Shown here: one piece after another, positions 33,601-46,011 of the stretch | Numbering within the stretch: position 1 is the first letter of the stretch | Layout of the letters: the number at the start of each line of letters is the position of its first letter | Source of the DNA: Ulota crispa | Lineage: Eukaryota; Streptophyta; Bryopsida; Orthotrichales; Orthotrichaceae | Direction: 5' to 3' | NCBI GenBank assembly: GCA_963920765.1 | Contig: OY987248.1 | Span: 11,566,539-11,630,538, forward strand | Length of the DNA: 64,000 nucleotides | Position numbers and translations under genes: made by a program | Notes under the pieces: generated by a model | The model's database searches: none | Seen by the model: only the letters and a program-made list of their open reading frames with translations | What the model was told of the DNA's origin: nothing

Positions 33601-36600
33601 TAAGGCGTACAGCACTAGATTCGCCAAGCCTATTCCACCTGAACAGAATAATACGGACAAGACCGTCTTATCTCCATTTCACGGACTTCCAAGAATGAGC
33701 GTCCAGAAAACAAACACTCGCGTCTTCATCACCATGATAACTTTGGTATTATTCATAAGATACCCAAAGCGTGCCCTTACACAAACTTAACATAACTCCC
33801 CAATCTATTTTGCCAATTCAGTTAGTACGGAAGTAATCTGCTCCTACAGAGCAATGATGTGGAACCACTTCACTAGCATTCCTCTAGCTCGTAAACACAA
33901 GTACTGTAAAACCATGATGACATGTTCACCTCATCGAATGTCTCAAAGACGTCGATGCTGGGTTGATGAAAGGTGCACACCACCGTTCGTCCTGTATCCA
34001 CCGTGTTGCGCACACACCGCATCCCAATCGCAGCTGCTCGTGCATCCAGCCCACTGGTCGGCTCGTCCATGAAAATGATCGACGGGTTCGCCACCAACTC
34101 CACCGCCATCGTCAACCTCTTCCTTTGCTCCGTAGACAACCCTGTGATTCCGGGCAGCCCCACCAACGCATTTTCCAGTGCCTTCAGTTCCACCAAGTTC
34201 AATACTTCTTCCACAAATGCCTACCAACACACACGCATTAAGTGCATCAGCCTCAGAGTTCCAGAACAGTTTAAGGGCTGTCAAGTTCACACCTCCACTA
34301 ACACAATTCCATCATAAATATTCAGAACCCAACCACATCGGACTATATGCCCCCATAGTAGCGCCACATAATGCTGGATTCCGATTCTCGATTTCCAAAT
34401 AACCTCGACTCCCGGGCCACAAGTCTTGAACTGAGACATCCGCCACAGGAAAAATGATTCCGTTGCAAAAAAGAGTGATTAGTGCCAAACAAATGCCAAA
34501 CAACTCACCATTTTGGTTTCGTCGTCAACTTCGGATGCTTACCGAAGCCATGCCGAGTAGATCAGCGACTCCCGCACTGTCACTTGCGGAGAGTGGATGT
34601 CGTTTTGCTCACAGTAACCCGAGATCCGTGCAAATGTCTTCTGGTTCTTCGGATATCCCGAGATCCGAATGTCACCCTCGATGTACCCGCCCGTCTTTCG
34701 TCCCGCCAGCACGTCCATCAGAGTCGACTTCCCAGCGCCGCTCACGCACACCAGCGCCGTCAGCACACCCGGTCGGAACGCCCCAGTGATCTTGTTCAGC
34801 AGCTGAAGCTTGCTCTCCGTCACTTCCACGGACTTCATCTCCGCGGGCATGTCCACGAAGTAACTCACGTCGTCAAACGAGATCGACAGAGGCTTGAACG
34901 GAAGAATCATTCCTCACTTCTCCTGCCCAACGTCGCCCAAGGCTTCCACGTCCTCCACATCCGACTCGCTTCGTTGCCCCGTCGATGGCCGTCTGCTTTG
35001 ACTGTTCGCCATTGTACCGCCTTTCCTGGATCCCATGATGCTTGCCAAGGACCGAGACTGCTCCGTAGAAGATCTGCGTGACTTGGACCGACCTGACCTG
35101 CCTGATTTCGACTTAGGCAAGCTTATGTCTCCTGTTCTGTTGGCTTCTTTCTCTGCAAGCTCCTCCGCGGACATGATGGCTTGCGGTTTACCCAAGGCTG
35201 CATTCCAACCACCGAACGATCAAAAACTGTCATGGGAGGTCTCCGAACATCAAGCATCCATAAGGAAACTCAGCTTTTGTGATTCACATCCTTCCACAAG
35301 CACTGCATCATGTCAAGCGGGAGAATGTGGAAGGAATGCCAAACCGGCTCACCTGGCATGTACCCAAGACTTATTGTGAAGCCAATGTTGAACAACAAGT
35401 AGAACCCAATCAGGGCGCCGACGCCAAGCCAGTACCAATAAGCCTCTGTATGCTGCCCGTACGATTGCAAGATTCCGATTCCGATGCTCTGAGGATTGTT
35501 TGGAGAAATAGGCTGCATGGCAAAAAAACCAGTTCATCAGAGCTTCGCAAGGGAGAAAATCATGACATTCTCACACTGTTAAAAAGGACGTGCAATAGAG
35601 CGGCGCTTTAGAACGTCCCGCAAAATTGTCAGACCACCATCGATTGAAACACAATTGCCATACGTTCCAGCTACGTCGTACTCATCAACTCGGAATCTAA
35701 GTTGGACCCCATGCAGTATTACCAGTTCTATCGAGGGCCCTTTGCCTCTACAAAAACGGCAACTCTGCTACTGAGTTTCTTACAAGAATTTGTCGTAGAG
35801 AAACTCAGGGGAGCAATGTTCCATCCTCTACTGAGCTATTTCAAATGGCATAAGTAAGAAAATCTATAATATCATGACATTGCACACGTTTACATCACAT
35901 TCGTCGACTCTCATGCCGTCAACAAATTCGACAGGAATCATACCTTGTTCCATCGTTCATCAAGAAACTCGTTCACGGAGATTGCGTTCACCGAGTAACT
36001 CAAACTGCTAGTCCAATAACCCCATCTAATCCAAACAGGAAGCTCCGGGAGAGGCAAGATGAAACCTCCGAGCATGAAAATTAAGAGAACGAGGATCCAC
36101 CCCAACGTGAATCCCAAGGTGATGGTCCGGCACAAACCACCAACGAAACGGAACATTCCACCCGCTTGCTGGTGAATCAGAAACAGAATCAAAAACTGCT
36201 TGAAGAACCGGCTCGCACTTGGTGCATACCCCGTCACATAATACGTCATGCCCGTGAAGATCCCGACCAGCAGCACAGACAGGGGGATGCTGAGCACCAT
36301 GGCAGACAATGAATATGCCCACGCAGGTGCGAACAGCATGTCGCGTTGCTTTACGAGCACGGGTAGGCGCCCGATGGTCGATGCAAGCTCCCCGAAACCT
36401 GTGAACAGCATCACGAGCACTGCGTCGAAAAGCGCGTTCAGGTACACGGACGCTGAGGCTATTGAATCCTGGTTCAGGCGTGTGCGGAAGAAGACCGTCA
36501 TCGAGATGAATGCTCCCACAGTGATCTGCAGCACAGGTACATGAATGCAGGCGCTGTAAGGCTCGTATCTGCATGACTAGGAACTACGGTTCTATTTCTA

Positions 36601-39439
36601 AGCAATCAATGCTTAACCACACTCAGGTTGGCACTAATATAAATCCAAACAGCACCAGAAAAACAGACTTGAAAACATAAAACAGCTTACTACATCTTCA
36701 TTCTCAATATCAATCACCAGAAAAGATTGTAAGATTTTGAAAACACTAACAAGCGCAGAAATGAGTAACAGCAATTTCTTTCTATTGGCGGTAACCAGAG
36801 TGCATCAATTGTAAGGTCCAAGTACACAAAGCGTCAACAACTAGGACCAGTACAAACGCAATGGAGACGAGAGCCTGGAAACTTCCCAATCTCGTGAGTT
36901 GCCTCCGGAAAAACGAAACTGAAGTGAAGACTGATAATTAGAGGCACGTAAAAACGGAGTTGCTACCCTAGGCTTTACTTACAATTCAGCGATGGGCATA
37001 ATACGTTCATTGGCATGGGGGCGTTTCACAATGTCGAAACCTCTGGTGTTCAAGTGCCAAGAGCTCTGGAAACTACAACTGCTTTGTATACATCTCACGT
37101 TTCAGCCAGCCAACTGGGACTCACCCACTCTCACTCTAATGCATCTCTTCCACCAATATGAGGATAGTACTGGTAAAGAGCTCTTGTCCATGTGAACTAG
37201 ACTTGCAATGTGCATGGGCATCCTCACCTGGAACACATTTACGATGACGATGATGGCGGTCCGTTTCATGAGAATGATCTCCCGGTTGAAGGTTACTTTG
37301 AAGAGCTCCATTTTTGAGATTGTATACTTCTTCGCCAGAGCTGCCGGATGACATTTCTCTCTCGGATATGCCTCCGCCAGCTCGTCCTGGATTTGGGTGC
37401 CTACGGGGAAGCTTTGGAACAACTCGACAAATCTCTTCACTGGTACATACCGGTACGGTTTGCGCTTGTCCATCCAATATTGCCTCTTAGTCCTTGCGAG
37501 AGGTCACCTGCCCGAAGAGATCACATTGAATCATCTCATATCAGAATCTACGTTCTCCATAGCCCATTTCAGACCACGACGGATGGGCGTTGGCACACAA
37601 CGTGGACAGCATGCTACCTTCGTCGCCAAACGGCTCAGGCCCCAAGACGTGATGAACCGCAGGTAAGACAATGCACAACCTCTACTTCAATTCAACACAA
37701 TGCCATCATCCAAGTCGCGGAGACGAGGAACGAGCGACACGACGAACACTTCAATCTTTCATTTCCGAATTTCCATAATTTGGACAAGCGCATTCACTTC
37801 TAGACTTCATCACACTCAACCACCCCTACCATCAACAGCGAATTTTGGTTTTTGGATCAAGTTTTAAGTGGTTCCCTCCACCCGCACTGCGATACATTCT
37901 TCTCGACATGCAGCCATAACCATGTGCGAGAACGGCACGGGAACACACGTTTCCCATGCACTGTTCTTAAATTGTAACGCAATTGCTGCATTCTATTCCG
38001 TCTTCTTCTTTCGTGGTTTGCTCTGCATTGTGTGACAGTCAAGGTTGCTATGGGTTTTTTAGCACAACCTGCTTGCCGTAACCATGTAAGTTCAACGAAA
38101 TCTGAGGCTCAGCATCGCGAGAGTCGCACGAAAATTTAGAAGTTTTTATTTGATGATTAAATACAAATTCGTCACTTAGTTTTTTAGTAAATAAAGAACG
38201 ATAGGGACGGACGCAGGGGCGAGGATGGTATAACCGGGTCACTTACCTCCTGCAGAAAATCGGCGATGCCCTTCCGCTCCGGAGACTTGAACCCACATGA
38301 CTCGAAAAACTCCTCCACGCGTGTGATGGGACCGTGGTACACGATCTGGCCCTCCGACAGCAACAGCACGTCGTCGAACAGGTTGAACGTCTCGGGAGGG
38401 GGCTGCAACAACGAGATCAACACTGTCGCCGACATTTCGTGCGTGTACCTCCGCAGACTTCTGATGATGCTGAATGTTGTGGAGCTCTCCAGACCTGTCG
38501 ATATCTCGTCCATGAACAGCACCTTCATTGGGCCCGCAATCAACTCTCCTGCAACCCATCACGGCGTCACATAAGGAAGTGCCCAAAGTCAGGATCATTG
38601 CGTTACTGCACAATGTGCAGTTTTCGGGATTCAACTACAGATCCTCTGAGCATTCACAGAAATGGTCATATTTGTCGACATGGGGCGTTTTCAGGAGTAC
38701 CGAGAGCTCTAGCAATCAAGGTATCCAAAGCTCTCAAAACTAAACCCTAAAATGGGTCGGGGGATTAATTCAGCGACTGACAACTCTGCCAATTTCATGA
38801 GTGTCCGCCATTTTTACGAATGAGGTTACGAGTGATCCAACAGTACAGAGCTTTGTAATGAACGTATTTGCCAAGTGAACCCTAAATGGTCAAGGTCTTG
38901 TTTGAGCTTGTTGGAATATAGTGTAAACTAAACAAAAAGGCAAAGTTTTAATGTAATTTAACAACTCATATCAAACTGCACTTGGAGGCGCTTAGCTGAA
39001 TGTGTGATGGATCAGTTTGAAATGAAAATACAAAAGTATCATACACGGATTGAAAGAATTTGAACCTCTTCAAACACTTACCTCTTTATTATCAAACATT
39101 ATTTCAATCCTTAATGAACATGTCGAGTCTACCAATACAATCAACAGAAACACATGAAGTTAAGAGAAACAACGTGTGCAGATCTCAACAATTTATCCCA
39201 ATTCAAATCTGCTCCACCGAAATATTTAACTTAACCGACCACATGATTCCTAATCTAAGATGCACTGTACTTGGCACTTATCTGCGAGAGTTCTAAAAAT
39301 CAAAAACCAAGGTTTGCAAAGAAATCTTTGGGAAAAAAATTGTATTTTCTTATTTTTTGTAAAAGTCTCTTTATATTTGGATTATAGATTTAAGCTACTA
39401 TTCAACTAAAAAACAAATTACTAAGAGAATAGTTTGATA

Positions 39440-39515
39440 ATATTTTGATACGCCTTCAAAGTTTCAAAGTTTGTAAACACCAAAACACGGTGCCTTAGGC
39501 ATTCAGGGGTTGAGT
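39440..39515. mobile_element. Fragment of a TTAA-family element in an ABCG intron
   Basis: GGTGCCTTAGGCATTCAGGGG followed by TTGA near 39489-39513, preceded by TTCAAAGTTTCAAAGTTTG, matches the right end of the element at 56050-56976. No left end was found in the intron, so this is probably a truncated copy. Confidence 0.5.
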
Positions 39516-40889
39516 ACTTTGTTCAGATTTCCACATACAAACGCACAACGCTCAAGACAGTAGGACAGCGATAGATCTAAGGTTCCAGTCAAGAATCAAG
39601 AGAAGCGCCTAAATCTTAAATTTTCACAATTTCAACAAATATGACACTTGCGTAGACTTCATTGATTCCATGGCAAGATACCTGTGGTCACACGTTTCTT
39701 TTGACCTCCTGAAACGCCGCGCCGCATTTCATCGCCGACTATGGTATCTCCACATATGTCGAGTCCAAGAGTCTGCACACGAGCACGGTGCACATTTCAA
39801 TAAGTACAGTGTTTTGTCAAAAAAGTAGTTAACCTCGTAAAGCATTAGTGCGAGTTCTAGTTGTCCACTCTCCCCTTCGTGCTCCAGCAAGGGACTCGGC
39901 AATCAAGACTTTTCCTTTGATCAGCACATTCAACCTACTGGGTATCCATAGTTCATCAAGCCTTTGAGAAACAAGAGTAGTGATGCAGAAGTTCCCATGG
40001 AGAATGGACTAGATACTGTCACAACCCATCCAATTTGTTGGTCAGGAGGATAAGGACGAAACACAAGATCCAACAAGTTCACCAAAATATCCTATGAATT
40101 CCCTTCCGGCGCAACTATCTGAAAGATCCTCGTAAACCTCATTTACATACAGGTGTAAGAAAACACACTTTCAGGGTATATTCGACTGCAAGACTTCCAT
40201 TAGCCTCTGGCAGCGCGGTTGCCTGGAGAATAGCAATCACGCCATTAGAGGAAACTCATACAAGCAATCAAACATGGGAGAGCGCGGATCATATATCGAA
40301 ACAGAACACCCAGATTGCCAAATATCAGACGACGTCAATCCAATTTGAGACAATAGCTCACTTTCATGTATGTGTCAACGTCAGCTTCAGGCCGAATCCC
40401 CGCTTGCTTTTCTCTCTTTGAGACCTCCTCCAGAATTTCTAAGTCACCACAACGTCGAGACTCCATATCGGTTACACTTCAGGGGGCATTTCAAAGTCAA
40501 AAACTTAATAGAGCCAATCAAGTGGAATCTCTACACAGCTTGGAACTTCACGCCGTCCCGCTTACGTTCTAATAGAAACTACAACAAAAAAGGCTTCTGC
40601 ACTTCCACACTCTCCTGATGACCTAAGAAAACACCGAACTGAAGAAGTTTTTCTCATCAATTTTGGGGAAAACACAAAACAGGATAGAGAAGCGGTTTGT
40701 TGCAGGAACTGTACCGAGTTGGGATCCAACGCCCAGAACACGCGCCGAGAAGTCCATCGTCTCGCGAACCGTGAGTTCACCGACGTGGAGGTCATTCTGG
40801 CTGACATATGCTGCCGTTTTCTGTGGCACAAACTCGTTCAGGTTGTGGCCGTTGTAGGTCACCTTGCCCTTCGTCTTGAGGCCGCCGTC

Positions 40890-40960
40890 CAGCTTCCGGC
40901 CAGTGCTAGCAACAACGTTGTCTTTCCAGAGGTTGGTGGCCCCAGCAGCAACGTCATTCT
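40890..40960 (-). other. Walker A exon of ABCG NBD1 with a frame break
   Basis: One minus frame reads MTLLLGPPTSGKTTLLLALA, the canonical PDR P-loop. The next, in a different frame, reads KLDGGLKTKGKVTYNGHNL, the canonical continuation. The join is GCCGGAAGCTGGAC where the family needs GCCGGAAAGCTGGAC, so one A is missing. No intron fits between the two halves. Confidence 0.85.
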
Positions 40961-43900
40961 GCAATACCACACAAGAATTCATCACAATTTGTGATTCAAG
41001 CGTTTCAGATAGAAAATGCTACAGCTGTGATCAGGGATCTAATCTCGCCTTCTATACCAATCCCTGTGACCACCAACAACTATCCAACTCTTCCAATACA
41101 ATTAGTAAGTATTAAATCAGCAAGTTGGTGATAAGCATGACTAGGCCAAATTGGCGATGGCCACTCATCTTGAATGGGAGCAGAAATATGTTTGTTTATA
41201 CTATCCATTTCAGTGAAGTATCCTGTATCTCCCTATGTACATTCGAGAGCTATACATGTTTCCAATTCATTAAAACACCAACGAATTACACAATTACTGT
41301 GCAGGTTAATTACCGGCCAGGCTTTAGGATGCCGTTCACATTGTCCAAAATCATGAGCTTATGCTTCTTCGACCGAAGCAGATAAGCTTTGTTGAGGATA
41401 CCCTGATCGAGAGCAAGAGAAAATTTCAGAAAAAGGGAATCAAGATACGCCACTATAATTGTCACCTCAGACTTCAAGAGTAAACGTTGGTCGTTGCAGT
41501 TTGAATAAGTGTCTAGGTTGTCAAATCCACTAGGAAGTTGCAGTAATGACTGGCAACTAGGGAAAGTAATGACCAGCCATCGCCATGTTTGTTAAAATGG
41601 TACAATTTCAATATATCCGGCACCTTTCCAGATGCCATCTGAAACCTCAAATCCACAACAGTTTCAATACTTAGAGCTTTTTCCACTCAAATTTCACAAT
41701 TTTAACGCTCGGAAACATGCGCTTCTAAGGAATATGACCATACCTCAACGATATCTCGCACGACATTCAAGAGCGTCGGCAAGCCCCGATTCCCCACATA
41801 ACAGTCCGCCTGGATCGAAAGATTCTCGAACCGCATCTCAATCTTGGGCAACTCAATTCCAACTCTGCATCACAACCCGGCCTCAGAACCTGAAAGTGCA
41901 AAAGCACTACCCAAAGTCACTCACAACCAATTTACACGAGGGAAGTGTCAGAGTGTGAGACTTAAATATTGGGAATTTCAAACTAAGACGAGAAAAGTTG
42001 CGTGAGGACTCCTTTTCTTGAGAAGAAGTTCCTACTCACAATTGGAATTTGAAAAAAAGTAGAGAATCCCGCCGTTTAGGTCGTACGGTCAGACATTTCT
42101 ATCCAAAAAACCCTATACAGGTTTATTGGTGAAGTTCCAAGCAGCTCCCAAGTAGTTGACCATCGACAAGAAAAAACGCCACACACTTTGATTCTTAGAA
42201 TACACAAGCAACGTACTTGTCTCTCACATACTGTACAATGGCCTACCAAAAAGATTTTCGCATTTTTCTTTTTTATCACCTTCCTCTCATGGATTTGAGG
42301 AGCTTTCAATTCAAAAATACATACATCAAACCACCATTACTACCATGATAATTACCAATAAGTAGCAAGATAATGTGCTGGCTATTTTTGTTGCCAAAAA
42401 TGACTTCGAAAAAGGTGAAAATTGGAGAGGTGACAATCTTTTTGGTAGGACACTGTACATACTATCTGTCATCGTGCGAAATTAAATCTTTCCCTGTAGA
42501 GCACCAACAAAGGTGTGAACATACAAACTTGCAGTCTTCAAAAATAACGAATTCTCCAGGAATCTCACCGTCATGCTTAAGAATATTTGAAGAGAATTTC
42601 GGGTTCATCAGAAGAGAACCCTGCAGTTGAGGTCACGCACTCCGACGCAAACCTGCGAGCCAAATGGCTATGGATCGAATACATTTCAAGACAGACGCTG
42701 GCCAGCAAAAGATGGAGAGCTCACCTGTCGAGGCGTTTGCGCACTTTGGCCAAGATTTGCTCGTCCTTAGCATCCGGAGGGCGATGTAGCTTCCGCAGCA
42801 AATGGTTGAAATCCGCAGTCGACATATCCTTCACCTCCACATGGCGAACACTTCCAGTTTCCTTTTCAAACACGGACGTTCGCAGCCGATTGAACGTGGG
42901 CAGCTTCTCCAGCGGCGCCCACTTGAGCGCATTCTCATCGTCCTCTCTTGTGGAACCCGCAGACTGCGATTCCAAGGGATTAGAACCTCCGAATATGCCA
43001 AAGCCCGCGGACCGCGACAAGCTGTCCGAGAATCGTCTGCTCGTAGCGCGGGCGCTGCGGGAGAGGCTGAGCGATCCTGAATTCGACAAAGTCTCTCGCG
43101 AGACGATAACAGTGTCATCGTCATCGCCGAGCTCTACGTCCTTCTTGGACATTTTCCCATTCTTCGCCATATCTGCTCAATGCTTGCTTGAATGCGAGCA
43201 CTGCTGAATCTCAACGTCACGATTCACGCTTGTAACGCTCATGGTGCTGCAACGAGAAATCACACGACCGTATTCTTCATTTCAAATTCAAGCCAAAGAA
43301 GGAGAGTAACATTGTCATATTTTTTTCAAAGAATCTAGTATTGAGGCAGTTCAGCAATCTACAGGCAGCAATGGTAGGACTAGTTACAACTACAAGTGCA
43401 ATCTTAGTTCCTTCTGGCATGTGAGAGTGATAAATTTCTTGAAGCAAACAGACGATTCAAGTTGACATTAGATGCGATACGAAAAACACTCATTCGATTC
43501 AGGAGACGCAGCTGCTCACTTGCTACACGGATTCCCTGTACCATTACGAATGCGACAGACATCGTACAATCGACATTATGCACGTTACGATTCTTGCAGC
43601 GAATCAAGAGAAAAAGAAAGGAAGCTATCTCGAATTTCTCTACCTTCGTCACATCAGAATCGAGGTACAGTACAGAGGTACAGCTTTCCTATTTTGTAGC
43701 CGAAGATAAGCTCAAAATTCGAGAATGTCAAACAGTATTTTAATGTTACGTTGCGGTAACTAATCGAACAGGGTGAGAATCTCCTTTCTTTGCCTCTGCA
43801 AGTTGCAATAAATTTTGATTTTGCGCCAGGATGATGATGGGAAACGTGAGTTCACCCTGGCCCTGGTGGGGCTCGGGTGGCAGTGGCACCACTTGGTCCT

Positions 43901-43992
43901 CCCCGGGAATGCCGACATGGAAGTCTCGCTTGCATTACCGGCTACCGGCAGAGAGCAGACTTGTCGATCAAGCATGCTTCGTTCTGGGATAA

Positions 43993-44045
43993 TTAAGGTA
44001 GGCGCACCCATAAGCGTGGAAATAAGGGTTTTGGAGTAGGTAAAA
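43993..44045. mobile_element. Orphan left end of a TTAAGGTAGG-type element
   Basis: TTAAGGTAGGCGCACCCATA with AGCGTGGAAATAAGGGTTTT following closely matches the left end of the 56977-57288 element. No right end was located before the hAT element at 44270, so it is listed as a partial copy. It lies upstream of the ABCG start codon and could affect that promoter. Confidence 0.5.
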
Positions 44046-44269
44046 TAATTGACTGACTTTGAAAAAAATGTTGTAAGTTAGGAAATGGAAACCAAAAATA
44101 TTGGTATCAATTTTAAGGTTTCAACTGCAAGCATTTGTTCATAAAGATTTTTCAAAGTCCAAAATCATTGAAATTGTATGAACCATGTGTAAGAGATGCT
44201 AATCACAAGGCTTGTTGGTTCTTAAATAGTGAGATGGGTACTCAAAACCTCATGCTAGTCACCCACAAC

Positions 44270-45322
44270 CAGTGTTTAAATTGGATTTTTTGGTTTGGTG
44301 CTAATCTAGTGATTGCCTTTTTTTTTGGTTGCAAATTTGATTTCTTTCATTTATTTTTTGGTGAAGTCCATAGGCAATCCTCAAATTTTTTGTGCAAAAT
44401 GACATATAAAGCACATGATTGTGGCATGACATGTGGGAAACAGTGGGAAAAAGCAATCCCTTTCATTGGTGAATTTTGACAAATTACACTCATTGTTTTC
44501 ACAAGCTCTGGTGTTAATTTCATGCTCCTAATTTTTTTTGTTTTCTAGAGATTTTGTAGCTCCAAACAAAAACACTGACTAACATGCAATATTCAAAGTA
44601 GCTTAGTTGGGCACAATTGACCAATGAAATTGACTGATTGTACCACGCCATCTTTTGTTTACGTAGTTTAACCAATACATACATGACACATAATATTTAT
44701 CCATTAGAGTAGTATTTTTTTATGCCTCAGTAAAATCATGGTACTTTGGAATAAGGGTACCATATAAACTTAAATATGTGTGTGGATTGTGGACCCACTT
44801 GAGAGGCTTTTACAATTTGGTACTATAATTGATGGTCATGCTGGTACAATTGCCACATACGAAGAAAATTATACATTTGTTGTGCTTTGTCACAAGTGAA
44901 TGGTGAATGGTGAGTGGTGATGATGCTACCTGGTGACATGTCCAGATTTTTTAATGATATGTAGAAAATTTTGGCAGAACATATTCACTGAAAACCCTAC
45001 CTTTGGAGTTGATTTCAGGCGTCCCTAAAAAAATATCGCTTTTTGGCTACACTTTAACCCAAACAAAAACACTAATGGTGATGGTGATTCTTGGTGACAT
45101 GTTTGGGTTTTTGAAACTCTACATCTGGCGAAAGGACTTCGAGAGTAAGTGGTTATGGCCACCAAAAGTCGAAAAAGGAGGCGAAAGGAATCCCTAGCAT
45201 AGTGTTTTAATTGAAATTCTGGCAAATCAATCTCCATGATTACCTGGGCTCTGGCGCTAATTTGAGACACCTTGAAAAGAGTTTCGCTTTTTGGCTATGT
45301 TTTGCGTCAAACAAAAACACTG
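44270..45322. mobile_element. hAT-type element, 1,053 bp, with 8 bp duplication CCCACAAC
   Basis: CAGTGTTTAAATTGG begins at 44270 and the right end AACAAAAACACTG finishes at 45322. CCCACAAC stands directly outside both ends (44262-44269 and 45323-45330), an exact 8 bp duplication as made by hAT transposases. Two further right-end-like blocks lie inside, ending near 44577 and 45074 (each CAAACAAAAACACT(G/A)), preceded by similar text (GGCTACACTTT or GGCTATGTTTT). This suggests tandem duplication of the 3' end or nested copies. No hAT transposase is present. Confidence 0.85.
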
Positions 45323-45865
45323 CCCACAACCATCACTTTATCACCCATAACCATCTGTTTTTTTTATTAATTAGCCCTGCCATTGTCAGGTGACGGGCAT
45401 GGAAACGCAACACTTATGATGCTGCTACCTTACTTTTGCCGAATGTTCTCCTCATTTTGCTACTGGCAACTGTAAAACTCGAAATATAAAAAAGGGGGGA
45501 AACGATGGATGAGCCCGCCAAATCCCTCTCCAAAATACATTCGAGCCGCCAAAATATGGATGAAACTAACTAAGATTAACCGATTTCATGGATGAACGTG
45601 CACACATGGAAGATTCTATACCTTCTTTCCTTATCAGCACTGTATGCATTCTAAGGTGTGTCGCTCTTCCATTGAACAGTAAAAACTCCCTGGCTAAGTC
45701 CCAAGATCTCGCTTTTTTTTTTTTCTTCTTTTTTTTCTTCGGATCCTTTCGGATCCTTTGTTATGATCCGGTAGGCTGTGCTGGATGCCAAGTGGAGGAC
45801 ATGTAAGCTTATTCTGCTTCTTACAGAATCTTCCACCTTCCATTAGCTAAAAACAATATTAGAGG

Positions 45866-46011
45866 TAAGGTAGGCACACCCAAATCTGACCCCTCCTTTG
45901 GCCGACTATCAAGGTACACAGGACATTTAGTTTTGAAATGTATACCTTGAGTACATAAGGTCAGAATTGGGGAGGCCCTTCTAAAGGGTCAAGTATGGTG
46001 TGTCTATCTTA
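45866..46011. mobile_element. Short MITE with TAAGGTAGGCACACC ends
   Basis: TAAGGTAGGCACACCC at 45866 pairs imperfectly with GGTGTGTCTATCTTA ending at 46011. The 146 bp interior is partly self-complementary (AAGGTACA…TGTATACCTT). It abuts the Stowaway-like cluster that follows. Confidence 0.55.

Larger units (their letters stand above)
30686..43170 (-). pseudogene. Full-size PDR-type ABCG transporter, probably a recent pseudogene
   Basis: Plant PDR transporters (ABCG, order NBD1-TMD1-NBD2-TMD2) export terpenoids, hormones or xenobiotics across the plasma membrane. About 19 exons in correct order give the family hallmarks. These include the start at 43170; ALKWAPLEKLPTFNRLR at about 42930; [14 protein letters not shown] at about 41840; Walker A GPPTSGKTT at 40945-40919; and signature [15 protein letters not shown] at about 39700. 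NBD1 continues with Walker [13 protein letters not shown] at about 38510. TMD1 lies at 36533-35942 and a Ser/Arg-rich linker at 35195-34920. NBD2 has Walker A SGAGKST at about 34740 and signature GLSTEQRKR at about 34130. TMD2 is 32655-30689, ending KFLNFQRR and TGA at 30686. Splice sites mostly fit GT-AG. Damage: a missing base after Walker A (about 40896), TAA plus one extra base near 37484-37489, TGA at 34914-34916, TAA at 34539-34541, TAA near 31518, and a doubtful last acceptor near 30957. NBD2 also reads VCVSGAGK where the family has VGVSGAGK. Confidence 0.88.

Noticed and set aside
34454-35081. Plus-strand frames of 111-199 codons opposite the ABCG exons
   Set aside because: They are antisense shadows of the NBD2 and linker exons, rich in H, R and S, with no independent support.
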